From: a virus
IMG/VR virus record: IMGVR_UViG_3300020478_000044
Location: 1 to 28,978 of that record
Reading direction: 5' to 3' (one strand)
DNA: 28,978 nucleotides
The notes under the pieces are model-generated. The model saw only the letters and a list, made by a program, of their open reading frames with translations, was not told where the DNA came from and did not search any database. The position numbers and the translations under genes are program-made. This document shows positions 20,866 to 27,911 of the stretch, in pieces; position 1 is the first letter of the stretch; every line of letters starts with the position of its first letter.

Positions 20866-22246
20866 TGCAGCACTAGCAGTGTTTGCAGATGATAGTCTGG
20901 TGTTTGCCTCAGAGAGTGAGAGATTTAGTCGTATCAAGAATGATCCAATAATACCTGATAATCTTATACATCATGCTCTTCAGTATGGTAAACCAGATTT
21001 GGTTTGTTGGTATGAAAGACCATTCATAAAACAGTTAAGACAGTTACGTGCAGGTCAAGGATTAAAAGAGAATTTTACAGAGTATATTGATGCACCAGTG
21101 AAGTTTTATGGTCATCATTATACTCATGCTTGTGGTGGATATTATACCAGTCGATTTAGAAATGCTTGTGTAGTTGTTATTGATGCTATTGGAGAGTTCC
21201 AGACTTTAACAATATGGGAAGCATATAATAATAATTTAACTTTAAGGTATCAGAAGAGATATCCTAACAGCATTGGACTTTGGTACACTGCTATGACTCA
21301 GAGGTGTGGATTAAAACCAAATGAGGAAGAGTATATCCTTATGGCAATGTCTGCATTAGGTGATTCTAATAAGTTGAAGCAAGCAATGTTTGATGACTTT
21401 ATTGGTGAGGATTTTAAGTTTAAGAAGAATCTTCATAAGGGATGTAAGGATTGGAGACCAGAGGAAAATATACATGATATTGCAGCAGCAACTCAAGATG
21501 TATATGAGATATTATTTGAATCAATTTTAAGGAAGGCAAAGAGATTAGTTAATAGTGATAATTTAGTTTTAATGGGAGGTTGTGCTTTGAATTGTGCTGC
21601 TAATCCTAAAGCATATTCATTCTTTAAAAATGTATGGATCATGCCAGCACCAGGTGATAATGGATCTGCTATTGGTGCAGTGTTAGCACATAAGAAGAAG
21701 CATATTACATATACTCCATACACAGGAGTTAATATAACATCTAAGTATGATAATGAGTTTATTGTTGATCATTTGTTAGACAACAAGGTATGTGGTATTG
21801 CCAGAGGAAGAGCAGAGTTTGGACCTAGAGCATTAGGTAATAGAAGTTTACTAGCAGATCCTAGAGACATAGGAATTAAGGATAGGGTGAATGAGATTAA
21901 GGGTAGAGAACCATTCAGACCATTTGCTCCAGTAATATTAGAAGAGTATTCTAGGATATATTTTGATCTGCCTGTAAAGAGATCACCGTATATGCAATTC
22001 ACAGCAAAATGTAGTTTCCCTGACAAATATCCAGGTATTGTGCATGTAGATGGCACTAGCAGGGTACAAACCGTCACAATGCGTGATAACAAACCCCTAT
22101 ATAATTTACTTAGATTATGGAAGGGTAAAACTGGTTGCCCAATGTTATTGAATACCAGTCTTAATGTGAAGGGTGAACCTATGGTTAATGATATAAGTGA
22201 TGCAAAGAGATTTGCAAAGATTAATAATGTTGAGGTTTTTACATGA
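20831..22246 (+). CDS. NodU/CmcH/TobZ-family carbamoyltransferase
   Basis: 471 residues. The Kae1-like N-terminal part shows MITWGISSESHNAALAVF, HHYTHACGGYYTSRF with H95-x3-H99 as metal ligands, and D118/G121. VLMGGCALNCAANPK is the conserved mid-protein nucleotide motif. GRAEFGPRALGNRSLLADPR, GREPFRPFAP and NTSLNVKGEPMV are hallmark C-terminal motifs. Family members make carbamoyl-AMP from carbamoyl phosphate and ATP, then carbamoylate a hydroxyl of a sugar or antibiotic. It is about 100 residues shorter than NodU or TobZ (roughly 570-600), ending soon after the GEPMV motif, but core motifs are intact. Placed after two radical SAM enzymes and several oxygenases, it would add a final O-carbamoyl group (inference). 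The start gives the family-typical N-terminus and is kept despite the 35-bp overlap. Confidence 0.9.
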   Translation: MITWGISSESHNAALAVFADDSLVFASESERFSRIKNDPIIPDNLIHHALQYGKPDLVCWYERPFIKQLRQLRAGQGLKENFTEYIDAPVKFYGHHYTHACGGYYTSRFRNACVVVIDAIGEFQTLTIWEAYNNNLTLRYQKRYPNSIGLWYTAMTQRCGLKPNEEEYILMAMSALGDSNKLKQAMFDDFIGEDFKFKKNLHKGCKDWRPEENIHDIAAATQDVYEILFESILRKAKRLVNSDNLVLMGGCALNCAANPKAYSFFKNVWIMPAPGDNGSAIGAVLAHKKKHITYTPYTGVNITSKYDNEFIVDHLLDNKVCGIARGRAEFGPRALGNRSLLADPRDIGIKDRVNEIKGREPFRPFAPVILEEYSRIYFDLPVKRSPYMQFTAKCSFPDKYPGIVHVDGTSRVQTVTMRDNKPLYNLLRLWKGKTGCPMLLNTSLNVKGEPMVNDISDAKRFAKINNVEVFT

Positions 22247-22944
22247 AGATCTTTAAGGTTGAGGATTCTAGATGTGATCTGCATGATCAATGGTGGCATG
22301 ATCAAGATAGTGAGGAGAAGTTTAAGGCAAACCTAAAGACTGCTCCAAAAGATTGGAAGTATAGGACTGAGACTATAACATATAGAACTAATTCTTATGG
22401 TTATCGTACCAAAGAATTTAACAAAATCAACTGGAAGAAATCTATTGTTTTGTTTGGTTGCTCCTTAGTCTTTGGCGTAGGAGTTAATGAAGAGGATACA
22501 ATAGCAGCACAGTTGAGTGAGATAACTGGACAATATGTTGTTAACATGGGTGTTTGTGGTGCATCATCACAATATTCCGTTCATAATTTATCATGTTTAT
22601 TGAGTCAGTATAAACCAGATAAAATTGTTATTGGATGGTCATCATATACTAGAACTCCATTATATCAGAAAGAACGTGTAGTTCATTGTGGAAATTGGAG
22701 AGATGATCCTGCCATGTTGGGATTAGCATACAGACGCTACACTCATCATGGTAGAACTATGTTGGAGATATATCAGCAAATTGCTAAACAACTTGGTATG
22801 GATGCTGAGTTTACTCTCTTTGATGACATGAGTTTAGATTGTGAATACATACATACCATTGATAAGGGTAGGGATTTATCACATGGAGGTGTTCAAACTT
22901 ACAAGAAGGTAGCGAATTGTATTGCTGAACAATTATTCTTATGA
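22243..22944 (+). CDS. SGNH/GDSL-type hydrolase
   Basis: 233 residues. Block I is FGCSLVFGVGVNEEDT with Ser S74 in a GCSLVFG context (equivalent to GDSL). GVCGASS near 103-109 supplies the oxyanion-hole Gly, and GRDLSHGG with D211 and H214 matches the D-x-x-H of block V. The family hydrolyses esters, often sugar O-acetyl groups or other acyl groups. The N-terminal ~65 residues are an unassigned extension (WWHDQDSEEKF, TYRTNSYGYRT) that resembles the strand often preceding SGNH domains of surface-polysaccharide loci. No signal peptide is seen. It is the last gene of the cassette, with a 4-bp overlap with the carbamoyltransferase, and a new promoter follows. Confidence 0.75.
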   Translation: MKIFKVEDSRCDLHDQWWHDQDSEEKFKANLKTAPKDWKYRTETITYRTNSYGYRTKEFNKINWKKSIVLFGCSLVFGVGVNEEDTIAAQLSEITGQYVVNMGVCGASSQYSVHNLSCLLSQYKPDKIVIGWSSYTRTPLYQKERVVHCGNWRDDPAMLGLAYRRYTHHGRTMLEIYQQIAKQLGMDAEFTLFDDMSLDCEYIHTIDKGRDLSHGGVQTYKKVANCIAEQLFL

Positions 22945-22950
22945 TATACT
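22922..22950 (+). promoter_or_regulatory. Sigma-70-type promoter upstream of the talC group
   Basis: TTGCTG (22922-22927), 17-bp spacer, TATACT (22945-22950) with an upstream TG (22942-22943) forming an extended -10. The -35 matches only TTG, so the extended -10 does most of the work. Predicted start is about 22957, 15 nt before ATG 22972. It lies over the end of the SGNH hydrolase gene. Confidence 0.5.
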
Positions 22951-22971
22951 GTTATGGTACTAGGAGGTCGT

Positions 22972-23103
22972 ATGACTAAAAGAGAATTTAAAACTACTGA
23001 CAAGAAAGGACGTGAGTCCACTTGGGAGTGGGAGGAGACTCCAGAATTACTCAAAGCACTTGAGGTACTTCATAGTCACGACAACAAAGAAGATACCAAA
23101 TGA
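22972..23103 (+). CDS. Small protein, 43 residues
   Basis: AGGAGG at 22962-22967, four bases before ATG 22972, is a near-perfect ribosome binding site, and the stop overlaps the next ATG (ATGA at 23100). An in-frame ATG at 22954 is rejected because it lies before the binding site and near the predicted transcription start. The product is charged and helical with a WEWEETPELLKALEVLHSH segment. No family recognised. It is the first gene of the talC operon. Confidence 0.65.
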   Translation: MTKREFKTTDKKGRESTWEWEETPELLKALEVLHSHDNKEDTK

Positions 23104-23342
23104 AGAGTGATAACCTAACAATGGAAGAACTCACGGATGCCGCCGATGAGTTTTTTGCTAAGTTTGATTTTATTATGACTAGATGCCCAGAGGGAACATC
23201 CGTCAAGGATATTCTAAGGGTTATGGATGTCGTTGCTAACATTGGTTATAGAAATAGAGACAATCAAACTAAGGTTGTCGGTTTTATTGGACCAGAAGGA
23301 AGACAGGAGGTTCCTAATGAAGAGACTACTGAGGAAGATTAG
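23100..23342 (+). CDS. Hypothetical protein, 80 residues
   Basis: No family recognised with confidence. It is a small acidic protein with an N-terminal helix (LTMEELTDAADEFFAKFDFIM), a middle SVKDILRVMDVVANIGYR segment that could be a second helix, and an acidic tail (EVPNEETTEED). It is coupled to the 43-residue gene by ATGA and overlaps the following 26-codon ORF by 26 bp. Confidence 0.65.
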   Translation: MKSDNLTMEELTDAADEFFAKFDFIMTRCPEGTSVKDILRVMDVVANIGYRNRDNQTKVVGFIGPEGRQEVPNEETTEED

Positions 23343-23397
23343 AGACTGGTTCCAGAAGAGGAAATCCACGGAACATGATCCGTACAACTACAAATAA
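23317..23397 (+). CDS. Very small basic protein, 26 residues
   Basis: AGGAGG at 23305-23310 with a six-base spacer to ATG 23317 is one of the best ribosome binding sites in the window. The peptide (MKRLLRKIRDWFQKR, then HDPYNYK) is a cationic amphipathic helix with a short tail. It stops four bases before the talC start. It could be a real micro-protein, or the site could serve translation into talC by termination-reinitiation. No homologue known to me. Confidence 0.45.
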   Translation: MKRLLRKIRDWFQKRKSTEHDPYNYK

Positions 23398-23401
23398 AAA
23401 C

Positions 23402-24058
23402 ATGAGATTCTTTTTAGACACCGCAGACGTTGACGCTATTGCATCCAGATATGATACTGGACTAATAGATGGTGTCACTACCAATCCTACCTTGATACTG
23501 AAGTCAGGTCGTACTCAGCATGAGGTTATTAAGGAGATTGCAGAACGATTCCCTGAGATGGAGAGTATATCTGCTGAAGTAGTTGCTGAGACTGCTGATG
23601 AAATGATAGCACAAGCGGAGACATTCTATCCCCTTGCTCCTGCTGTTACTATTAAAGTACCTTGCACAGTTGAGGGACTTAAGGCATGTAAGAGATTGAG
23701 TGATGGTGGCATTAAGACTAATGTAACCTTAGTATTCTCTGTTGCTCAAGCATGTTTAGCAATGAAGGCAGGTGCTACATACCTATCACCATTTGTTGGT
23801 AGATTAAATGATAACAGTTTTAGTGGTGTTGAGTTAATCAAAGCAATCTGTGGTGTTCAGAAGGAACACAAGATGGAGACTAAGATTCTAGCAGCATCAT
23901 TAAGAGAAGCACATCAAGCATCACGTTGCTTGTTATATGGTGCTCATGTTCTTACATTACCTGTTAAGACGTTCGATAGTATGTACAACAGTGTGTTGAC
24001 TAGAGAAGGTCTTGACCTATTCAATCGTGACTATGCGGAGGCAAGTTTAAATGCTTGA
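23402..24058 (+). CDS. talC: Transaldolase, TalC/fructose-6-phosphate aldolase type
   Basis: 218 residues from ATG 23402 (MRFFLDTADVDAI, the family-typical N-terminus); an upstream in-frame start at 23375 adds nine unlikely residues. GVTTNPTLI at 24-32 and the Schiff-base lysine K85 in VTIKVPCT are conserved, as are TNVTLVFS and GATYLSPFVGRL. The (beta/alpha)8 fold of about 215 residues is full length. By family it transfers dihydroxyacetone units in the pentose phosphate pathway. In cyanophages talC is an auxiliary metabolic gene that, with host metabolism, is thought to shift carbon flux from the Calvin cycle to the pentose phosphate pathway to supply NADPH and ribose for phage DNA. Unlike many such clusters, no cp12, gnd or zwf is visible in this window. 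It overlaps the next gene by 8 bp. Confidence 0.95.
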   Translation: MRFFLDTADVDAIASRYDTGLIDGVTTNPTLILKSGRTQHEVIKEIAERFPEMESISAEVVAETADEMIAQAETFYPLAPAVTIKVPCTVEGLKACKRLSDGGIKTNVTLVFSVAQACLAMKAGATYLSPFVGRLNDNSFSGVELIKAICGVQKEHKMETKILAASLREAHQASRCLLYGAHVLTLPVKTFDSMYNSVLTREGLDLFNRDYAEASLNA

Positions 24059-24239
24059 TATACAAACAAACAAGAACAAAGAACTTGGATTATGGGAGAT
24101 AACTGCCACTCTTGATCTTCCACCTATTACTGTAACTAGGTTAAAGAAGGATAAGAATGACATTGAGTATGAATTACGCAATGCTTTTAGTGAAGTAATT
24201 CAAGAGATTGTGGAGAAACATTGTGAGGAAGAACTCTAA
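24051..24239 (+). CDS. Hypothetical protein, 62 residues
   Basis: No family recognised. It has a beta-rich first half (LGLWEITATLDLPPITVTRLKK) and a helical, acidic C-terminus (FSEVIQEIVEKHCEEEL). It overlaps talC by 8 bp and the next gene by one base (TAATG), so it is in the same operon. Confidence 0.65.
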   Translation: MLDIQTNKNKELGLWEITATLDLPPITVTRLKKDKNDIEYELRNAFSEVIQEIVEKHCEEEL

Positions 24240-24607
24240 TGGCAAAAATCTACGAATCCCCTGATGGTGGTAAGACTGTCTATGTGAGGGATACTGATAC
24301 TCCAGATAAAGAGAGGGAACTCTTATTTGATTATAAGTTGATGGATGCTGAAGTACAAGCAAACTCACCTTATAATGATGGGTGGACTCAAGAGTTGTAT
24401 CGTGAGTATGCATTAGAACGTAGAAAGGAATTGCAAATGCCTCAAGTTGAAGAGGAACTTTGGCCCGCATGGATCAAGATGAATCTAACTGAGGAAGCAA
24501 TGGAGAGGTATGGTAGTTGGAAAGCAATGCAGGATGATGGATGGGAATTGACAGAAGATGGGTTCTGGATAAATGATGGATCTAGAAAGGTGATAAATAA
24601 AGAATAA
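24239..24607 (+). CDS. Hypothetical protein, 122 residues
   Basis: No domain recognised with confidence. It begins MAKIYESPDGGKTVYVRDTDT, followed by acidic helices rich in W and Y (WTQELYREYALERRKELQ; MERYGSWKAMQDDGWELTEDGFWINDG). It is soluble with no cysteine. A late-type promoter lies inside its final codons, so it ends the talC group and precedes the tail-collar genes. It may be a conserved phage accessory gene. Confidence 0.65.
   Translation: MAKIYESPDGGKTVYVRDTDTPDKERELLFDYKLMDAEVQANSPYNDGWTQELYREYALERRKELQMPQVEEELWPAWIKMNLTEEAMERYGSWKAMQDDGWELTEDGFWINDGSRKVINKE
24592..24599 (+). promoter_or_regulatory. Late promoter, NATAAATA type
   Basis: GATAAATA fits the NATAAATA late -10 described for cyanomyoviruses. 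It lies 28 bp before the tail-collar-like gene at 24628, nearly the same distance as the TATAAATA element before the fibre gene at 3990. No -35 box is needed for this promoter class. Confidence 0.55.
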
Positions 24608-24627
24608 AGGAATAGAAGTCTTATACA

Positions 24628-25194
24628 ATGTCTGCAACATTAACTGCGACTGGAATTACGTTTGGAGACTCTACCTCACTGTCATCTAAGTATGGTGTAG
24701 TCGAGCAGGGTGCTGCTATGGTATTCTTCCAAGCAGCAGCACCAACTGGATGGGTAAAGGAAAATTCACATAACGATAAAGCATTACGACTTGTTAATGG
24801 AACTGGTGGTGGGTTTGGATTTGGTGGAACCTCTGGTGCTGGTGGATTAACATTCTCTCAAGTATTCCCCAATACTACCTCATCACTGGCAGTACCGTTC
24901 AGTGCTAGTACTACTGTAAGTGGTACAGTTGGTGGTACAACTCTGGCAATCTCACAGATACCAGATCATACTCACAACTCACTGACTGGTGGTACTGCAT
25001 CTGCATCAGGTGGAGGTGGAACCTTCAGGGTGTCAGGATCTTCACCTACAGGTAATGTGGTATCTCCTAGTGGACAGATAGGACAACCACACGATCACCC
25101 CTTCAACGGATCAGCAACATTTACTGCTACAGGAGCAGGACAGATTGATTTAAGACTTCAGTATGTCGATGTACTAATATGCACCTTCAGTTGA
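24628..25194 (+). CDS. Tail-collar/short fibre-like protein with HxH motifs (copy 1)
   Basis: 188 residues. A PTGWVKENSHNDKALRLVNGTGGG block (from residue 39) matches the receptor-binding 'tail collar' pattern of phage fibre tips. ISQIPDHTHN gives H114-x-H116 and GQPHDHPF gives H155-x-H157. In T4 gp12 and related tips, HxH pairs from three chains hold a metal ion on the trimer axis, so metal-bound trimers are likely. The glycine/serine-rich spacer between the two HxH sites is low complexity. The protein is one of a tandem pair with the next gene. Product: probable virion host-contact protein. It is likely expressed late, from the promoter at 24592. Confidence 0.75.
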   Translation: MSATLTATGITFGDSTSLSSKYGVVEQGAAMVFFQAAAPTGWVKENSHNDKALRLVNGTGGGFGFGGTSGAGGLTFSQVFPNTTSSLAVPFSASTTVSGTVGGTTLAISQIPDHTHNSLTGGTASASGGGGTFRVSGSSPTGNVVSPSGQIGQPHDHPFNGSATFTATGAGQIDLRLQYVDVLICTFS

Positions 25195-25195
25195 T

Positions 25196-25774
25196 ATGGC
25201 AAGATTAACATCCAATGGAGTACAATTTGATTTAGCAGACGCTAGTAATTCCATTAATTCGTATTATTGGATGTATCCTGCTGGAACGAGGAAATTGTTT
25301 TGGGAAGCATCTGCACCAACTGGATGGACACAGTTAGTAGATGCTGCATATAATAATAAAGCACTTAGAGTAGTAACAGGAACAGGTGGTGGATCTGGTG
25401 GTGTGTTTGATTTTACCACAGTATTATCTACTGTTAGAGATATAAACATAACTGTAAATAATACTGAACCTATTCTACCACCTTCAGGTATACCAAAGGT
25501 GGTGGGTGACCACACTCTATCAATCGCTGAGTTACCAGAGCACAGTCACGAACACTTACTTGGACCTACTGGTGGTGCAAATGCTACACCATTTAGTAAT
25601 GTAGGATCTAGGGTAAGAGATGGTGCGACTAATACTGGTGGAGTAGATCAAGGTGCTGCTGGAGGTCCCCATGACCATCCATTTAGCGGTACAGTACAAA
25701 TTCAAGGAACATATACAGCAACATCTAACTTGGCAATACAATACTTAGATGTTATAATGTGTCAATTGGACTAG
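25196..25774 (+). CDS. Tail-collar/short fibre-like protein with HxH motifs (copy 2)
   Basis: 192 residues, homologous to copy 1. APTGWTQLVDAAYNNKALRVVTGTGGGSGG aligns with its PTGW..NDKALRLVNGTGGG block. IAELPEHSHEH has H116, H118 and H120, and GGPHDHPFSGT has H159-x-H161. Both genes end with a similar strand (IQYLDVIMCQL here, LQYVDVLICTF there). The pair has diverged most in the loops between HxH sites, where receptor binding would be expected. It begins one base after the stop of copy 1, so both are made from one message; a role as alternative or hetero-trimeric tips is plausible (inference). Confidence 0.75.
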   Translation: MARLTSNGVQFDLADASNSINSYYWMYPAGTRKLFWEASAPTGWTQLVDAAYNNKALRVVTGTGGGSGGVFDFTTVLSTVRDINITVNNTEPILPPSGIPKVVGDHTLSIAELPEHSHEHLLGPTGGANATPFSNVGSRVRDGATNTGGVDQGAAGGPHDHPFSGTVQIQGTYTATSNLAIQYLDVIMCQLD

Positions 25775-25789
25775 ATATATAATTATATT

Positions 25790-26152
25790 ATGGCACAATT
25801 AAAACCAGAGGATTTCTGTCCATTAATACAAGATAAGTGTAAAAAACTTGGTTGTTCATGGTATACACAAATTAGAGGTGCTAATCCACAAACAGGAGAA
25901 GCAGTTGATGAGTGGGGTTGTGCTGTAACATGGTTACCTATGTTATTAATAGAGAATTCTCAACAACAGAGAGGTACTGGTGCTGCTGTTGAATCATTTA
26001 GGAATGAGATGGTGAAGAACAACGAGAATAATATTAATGTTTTATCTGCTGCTGCTCAAATGCTAAACCAAGCAAGAGAGACAAAGATTATTAAAGCAGA
26101 TATTGATGTTGATACTAATGACCATACTCATAAACTTGGAGGATCGGAATGA
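25790..26152 (+). CDS. Cysteine-containing protein, possible metal site, 120 residues
   Basis: No named family. C10, C17, C22 and C44 lie in the first 45 residues (DFCPLIQDKCKKLGCSWY, DEWGC), the spacing of a small zinc or Fe-S site. A mid-region (WLPMLLIENSQQQRGTGAAVE) and a helical, Asn-rich stretch follow, ending in DTNDHTHKLGG. The rest is soluble. It is coupled by ATGA to the coiled-coil gene and follows the two fibre genes, so it may aid fibre or virion assembly (inference). TATAAT at 25778-25783 lies just upstream but lacks a -35 and is not scored as a promoter. Confidence 0.65.
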   Translation: MAQLKPEDFCPLIQDKCKKLGCSWYTQIRGANPQTGEAVDEWGCAVTWLPMLLIENSQQQRGTGAAVESFRNEMVKNNENNINVLSAAAQMLNQARETKIIKADIDVDTNDHTHKLGGSE

Positions 26153-27066
26153 AGGTATTTACTTTAATAGAGGCAGATCGTTACATTAAGGTTGACGATA
26201 AGGGTATATTCTTTACTAAAGAGAATTGGCCTTTTACTGATATTGAGCATCTATGGGCAATCCAATGGAAGGATGGTAATGGATGGGTAGAGTATGATAG
26301 TGCTATTCCACATACTCCTATCACAGAGCAAGAGATACAAAAGTATGTTGAACATTTTAATGAAGAGAATGAACGTCAGATAGCAGAACAGAAAGCAAGA
26401 GAAGAGGAAGAGAAGAAGAGAGTTGTATCATGGGAAGATGCCATGAAGGAACTAGAACTTCAGATGGATAATATGCAGAAGAATCATGATGATGAGATGA
26501 AGGAGATCGAATTGAAGCATGAGACTGAGAAGGAGAGATTATATACTAATGCTGAATTGCATGAGAAGGAACATAAGAGACAGATGACATTCTTAATGAA
26601 GGATCATGAACTTCAGGTAGAACGCATCCAACAACAGGTTATGAAGGATCATGATGAGATCTTCATGAATCAAGATCAGATGGAGGATGTTGCAAAGGAA
26701 AGTCAAGGTATGTTTGATGGTTTACCAAAGGTTAAAGGAGATAACGAACTATCACCTATGGTAACATTATTTGATGGTGATGTTGATGAATCTTTATTTG
26801 ATGATGCAATTGATGATGAGTATTTTGATAAAGCAACAGGTGTAGATGAATCATCACAACAGTTTGTTGATGAACAGATTAAGAAAGATTCTAATGATGT
26901 TAAATATAACTCTAGAGATGGTGACAGTTACTTTGAGAATTTTGACTTAAGTAAACTTGATGATGAGTTTGATCTAGAGATGATGTTTGAAGAGGAAGAA
27001 GTTCCAGTTGTTGATGAGATTGAGAAATTAATCATTGAGGATGAGGAAAACCAAAAGGAGGACTAG
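26149..27066 (+). CDS. Long coiled-coil protein with acidic C-terminus
   Basis: 305 residues. The N-terminal ~70 (MKVFTLIEADRYIKV, HLWAIQWKDGNGWVEYD) form a small domain reminiscent of phage fibre-assembly proteins. Residues ~75-180 are an uninterrupted charged helix (EENERQIAEQKAREEEEKK, HDDEMKEIELKHETEKERL), a likely coiled coil. The remainder is very acidic and low complexity (FDDAIDDEYFD, EDEENQKED). The layout suggests an assembly chaperone or scaffold rather than an enzyme; I am not certain. GGAGG precedes the ATG by eight bases, and the gene overlaps the previous stop (ATGA). Confidence 0.65.
   Translation: MKVFTLIEADRYIKVDDKGIFFTKENWPFTDIEHLWAIQWKDGNGWVEYDSAIPHTPITEQEIQKYVEHFNEENERQIAEQKAREEEEKKRVVSWEDAMKELELQMDNMQKNHDDEMKEIELKHETEKERLYTNAELHEKEHKRQMTFLMKDHELQVERIQQQVMKDHDEIFMNQDQMEDVAKESQGMFDGLPKVKGDNELSPMVTLFDGDVDESLFDDAIDDEYFDKATGVDESSQQFVDEQIKKDSNDVKYNSRDGDSYFENFDLSKLDDEFDLEMMFEEEEVPVVDEIEKLIIEDEENQKED
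27055..27061 (+). promoter_or_regulatory. Ribosome binding site that selects a TTG start
   Basis: AAGGAGG with a six-base spacer points to TTG 27068 as the start of the next gene. An ATG in the same frame at 27035 lies before this site and deep inside the upstream gene, so the TTG is preferred. Confidence 0.65.
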
Positions 27067-27067
27067 T

Positions 27068-27262
27068 TTGGACAGGGATCACGAAGTTAGAGTAGGTAAA
27101 GATGATGATCAACGTAAGGACTTGAGGAAGACTGCGAAGAGATTGATTAAGGTAGCAAAGAAGAATCCTAATTTGTGGACAAGAGAGGATGTCATGTATG
27201 CTAAGTTGATTAAGAAGCAAAATAAGAAGAGGAAAGATGGGAACCATAGTAGTAAATGCTGA
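27068..27262 (+). CDS. Small basic helical protein, 64 residues, TTG start
   Basis: The product begins (M)DRDHEVRVGKDDDQRKDLRK and continues as a lysine-rich helical protein ending KRKDGNHSSKC. It is strongly basic and could bind nucleic acid. No domain assigned. It starts from TTG with a near-perfect ribosome binding site directly after the previous stop, and its end overlaps the next small membrane gene by 26 bp. Confidence 0.65.
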   Translation: MDRDHEVRVGKDDDQRKDLRKTAKRLIKVAKKNPNLWTREDVMYAKLIKKQNKKRKDGNHSSKC

Positions 27263-27353
27263 TAGCATTAGGATATTTTGTATCATGGTACTAGGTGTCA
27301 TTTGGTTTTATCTACTCAATCAAGAGTTGAGAAGTAGAGATGAGGATGATTGA
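27237..27353 (+). CDS. Small membrane protein, 38 residues
   Basis: AGAGGAAAG precedes ATG 27237. One hydrophobic helix (IFCIMVLGVIWFYLL) is followed by a charged tail (NQELRSRDEDD). The stop overlaps the next ATG region by 14 bp. No function recognised, but the tight packing in a row of small genes and the clear membrane helix support translation. Confidence 0.55.
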   Translation: MGTIVVNADSIRIFCIMVLGVIWFYLLNQELRSRDEDD

Positions 27354-27693
27354 AGTAATTATTTTTGGATTATGCTCTGCTGCATTAGCAGGTGGAGCAT
27401 TTGCTTTGATGTTCGCTAATCTTAGAGATATCAATAAATATAATGAAGGCAAGAGAAGACCAATGGACAAGACTCCTCCCCCAGAGAACCCATTAAACTC
27501 TAATCATCCAGAGGTCAAGGAGATTAAAGGTACAGATGAATTATTGGTGGTAAATTTTGAGAAGGATACTCGTGATCCTTTAAACAAATCATTACAAGAT
27601 AGAATAGATGCATTGAACAATGATATAGAAGATGATTGGGATGATGAGGATGACGATGATGATGGTGGAGATGTGGTAGTTGTCAGACGTTGA
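27340..27693 (+). CDS. Membrane-anchored acidic protein, 117 residues
   Basis: An N-terminal transmembrane helix (IEVIIFGLCSAALAGGAFALMFA) is followed by RDINKYNEGKRRPMDK and a soluble tail ending in a run of Asp residues (DDWDDEDDDDDGGD). It is likely held in the inner membrane with the tail in the cytoplasm. Similar small membrane proteins occur in T4-like cyanophages, but I cannot name the family. An internal ATG at 27346 could also start it. A promoter for the next group overlaps its 3' end. Confidence 0.65.
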   Translation: MRMIEVIIFGLCSAALAGGAFALMFANLRDINKYNEGKRRPMDKTPPPENPLNSNHPEVKEIKGTDELLVVNFEKDTRDPLNKSLQDRIDALNNDIEDDWDDEDDDDDGGDVVVVRR

Positions 27694-27708
27694 CGGATGG
27701 TGTATAAT
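27680..27708 (+). promoter_or_regulatory. Strong sigma-70 promoter
   Basis: TTGTCA (27680-27685, one mismatch from consensus), 17-bp spacer, and TATAAT (27703-27708, perfect). Predicted start is about 27715. It drives the group from 27735 to beyond the window end, which includes two oxygenases. Confidence 0.75.
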
Positions 27709-27734
27709 ATCTAAGATGATGAATACCCAGTAAT

Positions 27735-27911
27735 GTGGACTCTTTTAATATTGAACTTAAAGTTGGTGATAAGATAGACGTTGGTAAGTTTAGAAACGTT
27801 AGAACAGTTATCACTGACATATCCCTTGACGATCATGGTCAACCAGTTATACATACAGACAAAGGAGAGCGTAAGGCACTGTCGTTCCGTCTTCGCAAGT
27901 TAGATGTATGA
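27735..27911 (+). CDS. Small beta-rich protein, 58 residues, GTG start
   Basis: The frame has a stop at 27720, and the first usual start is GTG 27735. The product is beta-rich with a GDKIDVGKFRNVRTVITDI segment and a DDHGQPVIHTDKGERKALSFRLRKL segment, resembling a small SH3/KOW-like barrel; this is only a fold impression. The stop overlaps the next ATG as ATGA (27908), supporting translation. No Shine-Dalgarno sequence is seen, and the leader from the promoter is only about 20 nt. Confidence 0.55.
   Translation: MDSFNIELKVGDKIDVGKFRNVRTVITDISLDDHGQPVIHTDKGERKALSFRLRKLDV

Noticed and set aside
21769-22305. 178-codon ORF on the minus strand
   Set aside because: It is antisense to the well-supported carbamoyltransferase and has no recognisable motif.
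25778-25783. TATAAT before the cysteine-containing gene at 25790
   Set aside because: No -35 box and no extended TG; surrounding bases are a plain AT repeat and the predicted start would fall on the ATG itself.
27433-27440. AATAAATA matching the late-promoter consensus
   Set aside because: It lies inside the 117-residue gene with no gene start within about 290 bp downstream; likely chance in AT-rich sequence.
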